DNA of 58,458 nucleotides, from NCBI GenBank assembly GCA_017503865.1, contig JAFVSI010000028.1, forward strand, positions 1 to 58,458. Reading direction: 5' to 3'. Of the stretch, positions 7,745 to 14,857 are shown one piece after another (positions within the stretch are counted from its first letter, which is position 1; each line of letters opens with the position of its first letter). The position numbers and the translations under genes were made by a program. Below the pieces are notes generated by a model that was not told where the DNA came from, ran no database searches, and was given only the letters and a program-made list of their open reading frames with translations. Source of the stretch: Clostridia bacterium. Lineage in GTDB: Bacteria; Bacillota; Clostridia; Oscillospirales; CAG-272.

Positions 7745-8024
7745 GCGAAGAACCCCGCGCCAATGCCAAAGGCATTGTCGCCAGCACGAGGTGGGAGGAT
7801 TTTGATTTGCACAAATTTTGCCGAGTGCTTGGGTTCGAGCCCTTTTTCTTTTTCGTATGAGGCTCAATGCGAAGAACCCCGTGCCAATGCCAAAGGCATT
7901 GTCGCCAGCACGAGGTGGGAAGATTTTGATTTGCACAAATTTTGCCGAGTGCTTGGGTTCGAGCCCTTTTTCTTTTTCGTACGAGGCTTCAATGCGAAGA
8001 ACCCCGTGCCAATGCCTACGGTGC
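7745..8024. repeat. Tandem 124-125 bp repeat with tRNA T-arm-like segments
   Basis: Two near-identical units lie at 7745-7868 and 7869-7993, and a third begins at 7994 and breaks off. Each full unit contains GGGTTCGAGCCCTT (7831-7844 and 7954-7967), which matches the T-arm of the adjacent tRNA-Trp. The units are non-coding; open frames across them are repeat artefacts. Confidence 0.85.
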
Positions 8025-8120
8025 CAGCTCCCTCCCGGAGGGGGCCTTTGAGAATCGCTTACGAAATGGTTGAAATGTTCACATAATTGTGTTACAATGA
8101 AGGAAAAAGGAGATAATCTT

Positions 8121-8711
8121 ATGAGTAACATTTCCGAAGCTATTTGTTCTAAAATAAAATCGACCATAGACTCATGGTCTGAAAATGGTATTTATGCTAT
8201 TTCGTTTTTTGTTTATTCCAACGAAGCATATCAATACAAAAATTATAGTAACATATCCACATTTGCCATCAGTTATAATACAGAGGAAGATTGCGATGGT
8301 GCGGATTTGTATGATGAAGAACGCTGGAATTATGCGTTTTGGAGGCAGGACGAAACTCCCATCATCGATCCCGATGAAGAACCTGAGATGACCAAACTTC
8401 TCTTTGATTGGTATAAAGAAAACGGCATTTCCGACATAGGTAAAGAAGATGACGATTGCTATGACAGCAATTTTAATTACATTGGAAAAGGACCTATTGG
8501 TCATTATGAATTATTGCAAATCGTTTCGGAAGTTGCCAACAAATTGCAGTCGGAGGGATATATTGAACAACACTTCGGCAAAAAGATTCCTATAATTGTG
8601 CATGGCTTGGAATATGCATGGTATGACATTGAAGCCACAACAAAGGCTAATCCTCATGGAGAAGCAGACACTTTTATGAAAGCAATGAAAGAACTCGGTA
8701 TGATTCCGTAA
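8121..8711 (+). CDS. Uncharacterised acidic cytosolic protein, DUF4303-like
   Basis: The 196-residue protein starts MSNISEAICSKIKS behind AAGGAG. It is acidic and soluble with no membrane segment or signal. The order 'YAISFFVYSN', then 'AISYNTEED', then 'ERWNYAFWRQDE' resembles the DUF4303 family, many members of which sit beside polymorphic toxins as presumed immunity proteins; this match is by eye only. It is the only convincing gene in the island flanked by duplicated tRNA-Trp 3' ends, and it is more AT-rich than the genes on either side, which supports acquisition by transfer. Confidence 0.6.
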   Translation: MSNISEAICSKIKSTIDSWSENGIYAISFFVYSNEAYQYKNYSNISTFAISYNTEEDCDGADLYDEERWNYAFWRQDETPIIDPDEEPEMTKLLFDWYKENGISDIGKEDDDCYDSNFNYIGKGPIGHYELLQIVSEVANKLQSEGYIEQHFGKKIPIIVHGLEYAWYDIEATTKANPHGEADTFMKAMKELGMIP

Positions 8712-8881
8712 TAATAAATAATACTACATAGATTCGTTTGCAGGCATAATGTTCAGTCTCCGGAAGACAGCGGGTAAGACTAACATTCCATCATCGCCAA
8801 ATTGCAACTCGTTGCAATTTGAATATGTTTGCACTCCGCAAATTTAGATACAGCTATACTTCGGTGCAAACTTGGGTTCTT

Positions 8882-8900
8882 GAGCCCTTCTGCCCCTGCC
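8882..8900. other. attR-like duplication of the tRNA-Trp 3' end
   Basis: Exact repeat of 7674-7692. The match continues upstream with a two-base insertion (GGGTTCTTGAGCCC at 8874). Nothing else of a tRNA is present, so it is a fragment, not a gene. Confidence 0.65.
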
Positions 8901-8910
8901 CTTTTTGAGA

Positions 8911-8939
8911 TTGACTTATCCCCCGAAAAATGCTATAAT
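8911..8939 (+). promoter_or_regulatory. Promoter of the FliB-like gene
   Basis: TTGACT, 17-base spacer, TATAAT, 36 bases before the start codon and just downstream of the tRNA fragment. Confidence 0.75.
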
Positions 8940-8975
8940 ACCCTCAGTAAATCAAAATCCAAAAAGAAAAGATAT

Positions 8976-9860
8976 ATGAAGCTTTACGCACCATCGTACT
9001 ACAAAAAATTCAAATGTATTGCCGACAAATGCGAGCATAGCTGTTGCATCGGTTGGGAAATAGATATTGACGAAGTCACCCTCAAAAAATACGAAAAACT
9101 CAAAAACGGCTACGCTCCCGCTATCAAGGAAAGCATCTCCCTCAAGGAAACTCCCCACTTTAAGCTTTGCGAGGGCGACAGATGCCCGCATCTTGACGAG
9201 GCTGGGCTCTGCAAGATAATCTCGAATGTGGGCGAGGATTATCTTTGCGATATTTGTCGAGAGCACCCGAGATTTTACAACTTCACAAGCGTCTGCGAGG
9301 TCGGTATAGGAATGTCCTGCACCGAGGCGGCAAGAATCATTCTTTCCTCTCCAGAGTACGACTCTATCGAAAAAATAGGCAAGGTAGACGCAATCAAGAC
9401 AGGAGCAAGCTTTGACGGACGTGCAGAACGCGGCAAATTGTATTCAATTTTGAAGGAGCATTCAGAGCCTTACGATAAAAGGCTCGATGAAATTCGCAAA
9501 AGCTACCTTATTCCCTCTCGCGAGGACATCTATTATCTTAAAATCATCGACTCTCTCGAATATCTCGACGAGAGCCACAAAACTCTTTTTATGAATTATT
9601 CAAGCAACTGTCGCCCCGAGGGGAAGGACGAATATCTCGAGCGGTTTTTGGCATATTTTATCTACCGACACACCACCGAGAGCTTTGATTCCGAGGATTT
9701 TTCCGCACGGCTCTCCTTCTGCCTCTTTTGCGAACGCCTCTTTGCCTCGCTTATATGCCGCACGAATGCCGAGTCTTTAGAAGACCTCTCAACTCTCGCA
9801 AGAATTATCTCAGAGGAAATAGAGTATTCAGAGGACAATACCGCGAGCCTGACCTACTAA
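8976..9860 (+). CDS. FliB-family (flagellin lysine-N-methylase-like) Cys-rich protein
   Basis: The 294-residue protein begins MKLYAPSYYKKFKC; earlier in-frame Met codons lie upstream of the promoter and are rejected. The N-terminal part has the Cys/His cluster of the FliB family: KCIADKCEHSCCIGW, then CEGDRCPHLDEAGLC, then LCDICREHPRFYN. In Salmonella, FliB methylates lysines of flagellin. No flagellar gene is in this window, and many Clostridia carry orphan members, so the substrate here is uncertain. It is shorter than usual FliB proteins (about 380-400 aa). A terminator follows. Confidence 0.82.
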   Translation: MKLYAPSYYKKFKCIADKCEHSCCIGWEIDIDEVTLKKYEKLKNGYAPAIKESISLKETPHFKLCEGDRCPHLDEAGLCKIISNVGEDYLCDICREHPRFYNFTSVCEVGIGMSCTEAARIILSSPEYDSIEKIGKVDAIKTGASFDGRAERGKLYSILKEHSEPYDKRLDEIRKSYLIPSREDIYYLKIIDSLEYLDESHKTLFMNYSSNCRPEGKDEYLERFLAYFIYRHTTESFDSEDFSARLSFCLFCERLFASLICRTNAESLEDLSTLARIISEEIEYSEDNTASLTY

Positions 9861-9896
9861 AAAAAGCACCGAGGAGCTTCTTCCTCGGTGCTTTTT
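9859..9896 (+). terminator. Terminator after the FliB-like gene
   Basis: AAAAGCACCGAGGA / TCCTCGGTGCTTTTT hairpin beginning at the stop codon. Confidence 0.9.
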
Positions 9897-9924
9897 GTTC
9901 TTCCCCGCCCTTTTGAAGAACCGC

Positions 9925-9953
9925 TTGCATTTTTGCTCTCTCCGTGTTATAAT
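9925..9953 (+). promoter_or_regulatory. Promoter of the MFS transporter gene
   Basis: TTGCAT, 17 bases, TATAAT, 40 bases before the start. Confidence 0.75.
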
Positions 9954-9993
9954 TAGCACGTATAACGTTAACTCATTACAAAAGGAAGAAAAA

Positions 9994-11208
9994 ATGACTA
10001 ACAACCTTAAAAAACGCTGGGCATTTCTTGCGGTGGGCATCTTTACGATGCTTTTTGCGGGAATAATATACGCCTGGTCTATCCTCAAAACTCCCTTTGC
10101 CGCAGAATACGGATTTCTGCCCTCGACTCTCTCGCTCAATTTTACGCTTACGATGAGCTTCTTCTGTCTCGGTGGATTTCTCTCGAGTCAGCTCGTCCGC
10201 CGCATTGGAACGAGGCTTACGGTAATTATTGCCGCACTTCTTGCGGGGCTTGGCTTTATTCTCTCGCCCACCGTTGGCGTTTTGAGCCCCATCGCCCTCT
10301 ACGTTAGTTACGCCTTTATGTCGGGGCTTGGAATCGGTATGGCATACATAGTTATAATTTCGACTGTAAACGCCTGGTTCCCGGACAAGAAGGGACTTTC
10401 CTCAGGAGCTCTTATGATGGGCTTTGGTGCGAGCACGCTCATTCTCGGTAATATTGCCGACGCCCTTTTTGCGAGCGGCTTTGGCTTCAAAAAGACCTAT
10501 ATCGCCATTGGAATTGCCCTTATTGCCGTTCTCCTGCCCGCAGCTTTTGTCATCAAAAGGCCCGCAGAAGGAACAGTCTTCCCCGAGGCGAAGAAAAAGG
10601 CGGCGTCGCGTGAGGAAAGCTTCGAAGCACGCGACTTTAGACCTATCGAGATGATAAAAAGATTTACCTTTTGGCGTTTTTTCATCGGGCTCGTTTGCTT
10701 GACCGCTGTCGGCAGCTCGGTTATAAGCTTTGCTAAGGACCTCGCGTTATCGGTTGGTGCAGAGGCGGCTCTCGCCACCTCGCTCGTTGGCGTTCTTGCT
10801 ATTTGCAACGGACTTGGACGTATAATCACGGGTGCTGTGTTCGATGCTATGGGACGTAAGTTCACTATGATTGCGGCAAGTATTCTAACCATCGTTGCGG
10901 CGGCTATGACGCTTCTTGCGGTGAGCATTTCCTCGCTTCCCCTTCTTATCGTCGGTCTTTGCCTTACGGGTATGTCCTACGGAACGTCGCCCACAATTTC
11001 CTCGGCATTTACCTTGTCCTTCTACGGTCAAAAGCATTTTGCCGCAAACCTCAGTATTTCGAATTTCAATCTTATGGCGGCTTCATTTATCGCAACGGCT
11101 TGCACCGCTCTTCTTACCTCAAGCGGCGGCTACGCAGCTCCCTTTGTGCTGCTCCTTGCACTCTCGCTCGCCGCTCTTATGCTTAATTTCAGCATTAAAA
11201 AACCGTAA
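9994..11208 (+). CDS. MFS transporter, OFA (oxalate/formate antiporter-like) family
   Basis: The ATG at 9994 follows AAAGGAAG and gives 404 residues. Twelve membrane segments are expected; the N-terminus KKRWAFLAVGIFTMLFAGII followed by YAWSILKTPF is typical of the OFA subgroup, and the conserved GLGIGMAYIV and NAWFPDKKGLSSG stretches between helices 4-6 also fit. OFA proteins exchange small carboxylates such as oxalate/formate or pyruvate; the actual substrate is not deducible. It is monocistronic with its own promoter and a hairpin downstream. Confidence 0.87.
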   Translation: MTNNLKKRWAFLAVGIFTMLFAGIIYAWSILKTPFAAEYGFLPSTLSLNFTLTMSFFCLGGFLSSQLVRRIGTRLTVIIAALLAGLGFILSPTVGVLSPIALYVSYAFMSGLGIGMAYIVIISTVNAWFPDKKGLSSGALMMGFGASTLILGNIADALFASGFGFKKTYIAIGIALIAVLLPAAFVIKRPAEGTVFPEAKKKAASREESFEARDFRPIEMIKRFTFWRFFIGLVCLTAVGSSVISFAKDLALSVGAEAALATSLVGVLAICNGLGRIITGAVFDAMGRKFTMIAASILTIVAAAMTLLAVSISSLPLLIVGLCLTGMSYGTSPTISSAFTLSFYGQKHFAANLSISNFNLMAASFIATACTALLTSSGGYAAPFVLLLALSLAALMLNFSIKKP

Positions 11209-11210
11209 TT

Positions 11211-11256
11211 TTTTTGCGGGGTGGGTAATTTTTTCTTCCCGCCCCGCAAAAGTATT
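11211..11256 (+). terminator. Terminator after the MFS gene
   Basis: TTTTGCGGGGTGGG / CCCGCCCCGCAAAA stem (one G-U pair) with a T-rich loop. The 3' T-run is imperfect. Confidence 0.6.
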
Positions 11257-11282
11257 GATTTTTTTCTAAAATATGTTATAAT
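11255..11282 (+). promoter_or_regulatory. Promoter of the cobalamin-riboswitch operon
   Basis: TTGATT, 16 bases, TATAAT just upstream of the riboswitch. Confidence 0.7.
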
Positions 11283-11314
11283 AAAATAAAGGAATAAAAA
11301 GCAGATCATTTGGT

Positions 11315-11465
11315 ATTTTATCAATTGTCGGGCGTACTGCGTGACGGTGCGTTCGGGGATAAGGAAATCGCGGTGAGAATCCCGAGCAACAGCCATTACC
11401 GTATCTTCTATTTTTATAAAATAGTTCAAGTCGGAATGCTTATCGGTCTGCTACGTAAAAGTCTC
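11315..11465 (+). promoter_or_regulatory. Cobalamin riboswitch
   Basis: The leader carries the B12-box core in order: GGGGATAAGGAAATCGCGG, GGTGAGAATCCCGAGCAACA, GCCATTACCGTA, and 3' to these AAGTCGGAATGC followed by ATCGGTCTGC. These match the conserved order GGGAA - GGTGAGAATCC - GC - GAAGNC...CTGC of cobalamin riboswitches. It precedes two genes with B12-uptake character. An intrinsic terminator hairpin at 11523-11550 is a likely expression platform, so transcription should stop when cobalamin is plentiful. Confidence 0.85.
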
Positions 11466-11522
11466 TTGGGCAAGCGGAGAGTTTTTTCGAAAGTGGCATA
11501 GGGCAGGTATGCTTTTTTTCGT

Positions 11523-11550
11523 GTGCTCCGTGAAGGGCACTTTTATTTTT
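11523..11550 (+). terminator. Riboswitch attenuator hairpin
   Basis: GTGCTC / GGGCAC stem followed by TTTTATTTTT, located between the aptamer and the first gene. Confidence 0.65.
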
Positions 11551-11600
11551 ATCCTGAAAAAATATGCAGAACAAAATGCAAAAAAAGAAAGGATAATAAA

Positions 11601-12017
11601 ATGAAAAAAATTATTTCTGCTTCTATCTCTCTCACTCTTGTACTGACACTCATTCTCTGCCTTGCCTCGTGCACAAGCACAGCCCTCAAAGAAGGGCTTT
11701 GGGAAACTGCTATTTACACCGAGGACACAACCCTCGGAGACGGTGCAAAAACCGCAGTGGTAGAATTTCAAATTGGAGAGGATAAGATAACATTTACGGT
11801 AAAAACCGACAAGGAAACCCTTGGCGACGCTCTTAACGAGCACGGTCTGCTTGAGGGAAAAGACGGTCTTTACACCAAGATTAACGGCGTCACCGCTGAT
11901 TATAATGTTGACAAGAGCTATTGGGGCTTCTACATAAACGGCGAATACGCAATGACGGGCATTGACGACACGGCAATCGACGAATCGGTCACTTATAGCC
12001 TCGTCTACACAAAGTAA
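11601..12017 (+). CDS. DUF4430 (transcobalamin C-terminal-like) lipoprotein
   Basis: The 138-residue product has a lipoprotein leader ending at LCLASC (Cys about 20). The rest is essentially one DUF4430 domain: an ETLGDALNEHGLLEG helix, then YWGFYINGEYAMTGIDDTAI and an ESVTYSLVYTK closing strand. This fold is related to the beta domain of intrinsic factor and transcobalamin and is often attached to cobalamin-binding surface proteins. It lies directly downstream of a cobalamin riboswitch and one base before the ECF S-component gene, so I infer a surface cobalamin-capture role. AAAGGA site before the ATG. Confidence 0.85.
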   Translation: MKKIISASISLTLVLTLILCLASCTSTALKEGLWETAIYTEDTTLGDGAKTAVVEFQIGEDKITFTVKTDKETLGDALNEHGLLEGKDGLYTKINGVTADYNVDKSYWGFYINGEYAMTGIDDTAIDESVTYSLVYTK

Positions 12018-12018
12018 A

Positions 12019-12555
12019 ATGAAGCTTAAACAAAAAAGGTGGCTCAGCATAAGGGAGCTCGTGCTATTTTCAATGTTCGGTGCTCTTATGTTTTGCTCGA
12101 AGCTACTTATGGAAGCTCTGCCAAACATTCACCTGCTCGGAATGCTTACGGTAACTTTCACCTTAGTCTATCGAAAAAAAGCTCTCTTCCCTATATACGT
12201 TTACGTTTTTTTAATGGGAATCTACGGGGGATTTTCTTATTGGTGGATACACCACCTTTACGTGTGGACTATCCTCTGGGGCGTTACGATGCTGTTGCCA
12301 CGAAAAATGCCAAAGGCACTTGCGGTGATAGTCTATTGCACCGTTTGCCTTCTTCACGGACTTTTGTACGGAGTTATGTGTTCGCCCGTTGAGGCACTTG
12401 TGCACGGATTTGATCTTCGTGAAACACTTGCTTGGATAGCATACGGATCTTACTTTGACGTTTTGCACGGAATTGGCAACACCGTGGCGGCGTTGCTTAT
12501 ATTACCGCTCTCAGAACTACTTATAAAGCTCGAGAAAAAAAGCTACGTTAAATAA
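12019..12555 (+). CDS. ECF transporter S-component, probably cobalamin-specific (CbrT-like)
   Basis: The 178-residue membrane protein starts one base after the DUF4430 stop codon, so translation is probably coupled. It has about six hydrophobic segments. The N-terminal IRELVLFSMFGALMFCSKLL and the GIYGGFSYWWIHHLYVWTIL stretch resemble the S-components of ECF-type vitamin importers. The cobalamin riboswitch upstream points to B12 as substrate, as known for CbrT/CbiM-type S-components; specificity is inference. The shared energizing module (EcfA/A'/T) is not encoded in this window, as expected for group II ECF systems. Confidence 0.82.
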   Translation: MKLKQKRWLSIRELVLFSMFGALMFCSKLLMEALPNIHLLGMLTVTFTLVYRKKALFPIYVYVFLMGIYGGFSYWWIHHLYVWTILWGVTMLLPRKMPKALAVIVYCTVCLLHGLLYGVMCSPVEALVHGFDLRETLAWIAYGSYFDVLHGIGNTVAALLILPLSELLIKLEKKSYVK

Positions 12556-12560
12556 AAAAA

Positions 12561-12590
12561 GCAACCCCGCAAAGCTTTGCGGGGTTGTAT
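12561..12590 (+). terminator. Terminator of the B12 operon
   Basis: CAACCCCGCAAAG / CTTTGCGGGGTTG hairpin, facing the convergent pnuC gene. Confidence 0.85.
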
Positions 12591-12631
12591 TATTTTGACT
12601 AATTTTAAAGTAATTACTGAATATAATGTAA

Positions 12632-13345
12632 TTATTTTGACTTTTTGCTTTGACTTCGCTCCATTCTTCTCCAGTTGAAAAAGCCGTAAAGATCGTTTGC
12701 AAGGAAGGTTACAAAGCAGATTACCATAGAAAGATATTTGACGTTGTCAATAGTTGCAAGAGTCCAAAGGACTATGAGAACAACGTCGTTTGCGGCATAG
12801 CCGAGGGCATAGAAGGGGCTTCTCCTGAAGGTGAGATATGCCGCCACAAAGCTCGTTGTTACCGAAAAGGTGCTGACTATAAGATTTGCCGTGTTAAGTG
12901 CCCGAAGTATAAAATAGAAGGCAACCGTCACAAGTGCCGCGAGCAAAAACAGTATTGCACATTCTCTTTTGCCAACGTGACCGACTCTTACCTGTCTTTT
13001 GTTCTCCTTTGTAGTGTTTCTAAACCATGAAACGAGCGAGAGAAGAGACATAGGCAGCGACATAAAAACGTAGGTTATCGCCTCTCCGTAATATCTGTAT
13101 GAGAGCGATATGATTGCATAAAATATTACAAAAAATATCAGTAATATCTGACCTATCGGATCGCCCTTTGCCACATAGACAAGAGAAGTTACCGCAAGCA
13201 AAGATGAAAACAGGGTGATATAATCCTGCCTATCGAATATGAGAAACGAAAGCAATATAAGGCTTACCGAGCTTATCCAAAGAATAAGCTCGCCCCGCGT
13301 AAAAGTTTTTATAAAAAATAAGCGTTTATTCATTGAAAATTTCAT
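12632..13345 (-). CDS. pnuC: PnuC-type nicotinamide/vitamin-precursor transporter
   Basis: The 237-residue product has seven hydrophobic segments and family stretches such as FSSLLAVTSLVYVAKGDPIG, SFVAAYLTFRRS and YFIN-like closing residues (LANDLYGFFNWRRME). PnuC family members move nicotinamide riboside or related vitamins by facilitated diffusion, coupled to phosphorylation inside. The start MKFSMNKRLFF at 13345 is chosen because longer frames overlap the preceding phosphoesterase; no strong ribosome binding site is visible for it. The start could also be at 13333. The adjacent B12 unit on the other strand gives a vitamin-uptake neighbourhood. Confidence 0.8.
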   Translation of the reverse strand: MKFSMNKRLFFIKTFTRGELILWISSVSLILLSFLIFDRQDYITLFSSLLAVTSLVYVAKGDPIGQILLIFFVIFYAIISLSYRYYGEAITYVFMSLPMSLLSLVSWFRNTTKENKRQVRVGHVGKRECAILFLLAALVTVAFYFILRALNTANLIVSTFSVTTSFVAAYLTFRRSPFYALGYAANDVVLIVLWTLATIDNVKYLSMVICFVTFLANDLYGFFNWRRMERSQSKKSK

Positions 13346-13379
13346 ACGAACTGTTAAAGTGTTTGGATTGTAAAATTCA

Positions 13380-14279
13380 TCACAACTCAATTCTTGCCGA
13401 AAGCACCATAGGCTTGTTCTCTCTGCCCATACAGTCAAAGCGAGAATTGCCCGTCATTTCATGCGTTATGCCAAGATAATAAGAAGACGAATTTCCCTTA
13501 ATATCAATGGTGTTACCCTCAAGTGTAACTATAGCATAGAGCTTATCGGTGTAAATTATGCTGTCCTTAGCGTGAAAATACTCGGCATGAAGCTCTGCGG
13601 GATAACAGTTGTGCGAATTGCCAACTGCATCAAAGGACGCTGAATTCATATCAAGATAACAAACGCCGTCAAGTATTCTCAAATAATCCTTATGATAATG
13701 TCCGTTTATGCAGAGGATAACACTGTGTGGACGGCGGCGGTTTGCCTCGTTTATAACGTCTTGCACGTCCTGTCGGTTTTTCACTCCGTTATCTCTCTCA
13801 AAGCTCTCGTGACTAATAAGTATGCAAGGATATTCCGAGTCGGCAATGGTTTCCCGTAGCCATTCTATCTGTTCGGGGGGCAAGTAATCGCGGTCCTCGC
13901 CAAAATAATTCTTCATAGAATAGTTTATATATTTGCCTTCCGAGTAAAAATAGTTCGGATTAAGCACTATCATTCTATAACCGGAAATGTCAAAATAGTA
14001 ATAGTCCTTCTCGAGCTTATAAAGACGCAAAATATCCTCGAAGCTCGAATTATCCGCCTCGTGATTTCCCAAGCAATGATAGGCTTTGACGGACAAATTG
14101 TTGTATTTCTCAACGTACTCGGGAACCTTTGTAGGCCCGTGACAAAAGTCGCCTGCGTGAATAATAAAATCACAATTTTGTGCAAGAGCTTCCTTTTCAA
14201 AAAGCTCAAGAGCTCCCTCTGCCCTTCCCGGATATTTACCAGGATTGTGATGCAAGTCAGAAAACAGTAAAAATCTCAT
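13380..14279 (-). CDS. Calcineurin-type metallophosphoesterase
   Basis: The 299-residue cytosolic protein shows all metal-ligand motifs of the family: SDLHHN (about 7-12), HAGDFCHG (41-48), LGNHEAD (70-76), a later ILISHESFE and INGHYHKD. These bind two metal ions for phosphoester hydrolysis. It resembles the general 3',5'-cyclic AMP/Icc-like or YmdB-like phosphoesterases, but the substrate cannot be assigned. A GGTGG site precedes the ATG. pnuC follows at 34 bases without a terminator, so the two are probably co-transcribed. Confidence 0.88.
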   Translation of the reverse strand: MRFLLFSDLHHNPGKYPGRAEGALELFEKEALAQNCDFIIHAGDFCHGPTKVPEYVEKYNNLSVKAYHCLGNHEADNSSFEDILRLYKLEKDYYYFDISGYRMIVLNPNYFYSEGKYINYSMKNYFGEDRDYLPPEQIEWLRETIADSEYPCILISHESFERDNGVKNRQDVQDVINEANRRRPHSVILCINGHYHKDYLRILDGVCYLDMNSASFDAVGNSHNCYPAELHAEYFHAKDSIIYTDKLYAIVTLEGNTIDIKGNSSSYYLGITHEMTGNSRFDCMGRENKPMVLSARIEL

Positions 14280-14297
14280 TTTTCCACCTTTTTATAC

Positions 14298-14338
14298 GAC
14301 GATAAGCCTTGTGCCAAGCAGCACAAGGCTTATCGTTA
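14298..14338 (-). terminator. Terminator after the GtrA gene
   Basis: AACGATAAGCCTTGTGC / GCACAAGGCTTATCGT hairpin between the gtrA-like stop and the phosphoesterase start. Confidence 0.8.
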
Positions 14339-14854
14339 TTTATCTTTCTTTTTAAATACTATTAACTTACTTATAAAGTAGTTTGAAACGACAACAACGA
14401 CCGACGAAACCACCTTTGCCCAAAGACGTGAGGTGAGTGCCAACGTAAATACTACGAGATTGAGCGATATAGGCTTATATCCCGCAAGGTCGAAGAGTGC
14501 GATAGTGCCAAGATTTATCACTATCTCGACAAAAAGCGTGGCTACCCTTGCTCCCGAAAAGGTGATAAGCTGACGAAGTGTAGCTCCTTTTCCCTTCTCC
14601 GCATCGGTGAAAACCCATTTTTTGTTGGTAAAGAAGGCAACAAGCACTCCCGACACCCACTGAACGATACTTCCGATTATATCAAGAAGCTCGTTAGGCT
14701 CGCCGTCAACACCTCGAAGGAAGTCAAATAGAACACCGACCTTAAGTGTTATAAAGCAACAAGCGAGTGAAACGACAGTCGTTATAACGCCAAATAGCAA
14801 ATATAGTATTATTTCTTTGTATTTTTGATATAGATTTTTGATTTTTTCTATCAT
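14336..14854 (-). CDS. GtrA-like membrane protein
   Basis: The 172-residue protein has four membrane segments and the GtrA signatures YLLFGVITTVVSLACCF near the N-terminus, then FFTNKKWVFTD after helix 2 and NYFISKLIVFK at the C-terminus. GtrA proteins act in transfer of lipid-linked sugars across the membrane during teichoic acid, O-antigen or other surface glycan modification. The stop of rarA lies three bases upstream, so the pair is likely an operon. Confidence 0.87.
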   Translation of the reverse strand: MIEKIKNLYQKYKEIILYLLFGVITTVVSLACCFITLKVGVLFDFLRGVDGEPNELLDIIGSIVQWVSGVLVAFFTNKKWVFTDAEKGKGATLRQLITFSGARVATLFVEIVINLGTIALFDLAGYKPISLNLVVFTLALTSRLWAKVVSSVVVVVSNYFISKLIVFKKKDK

Positions 14855-14857
14855 AAT

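Noticed and set aside
7763..8086. Open frames over the tandem 124-bp repeats
   Set aside because: They owe their length to repeated sequence, have no start signal and end in the neighbouring gene's leader.
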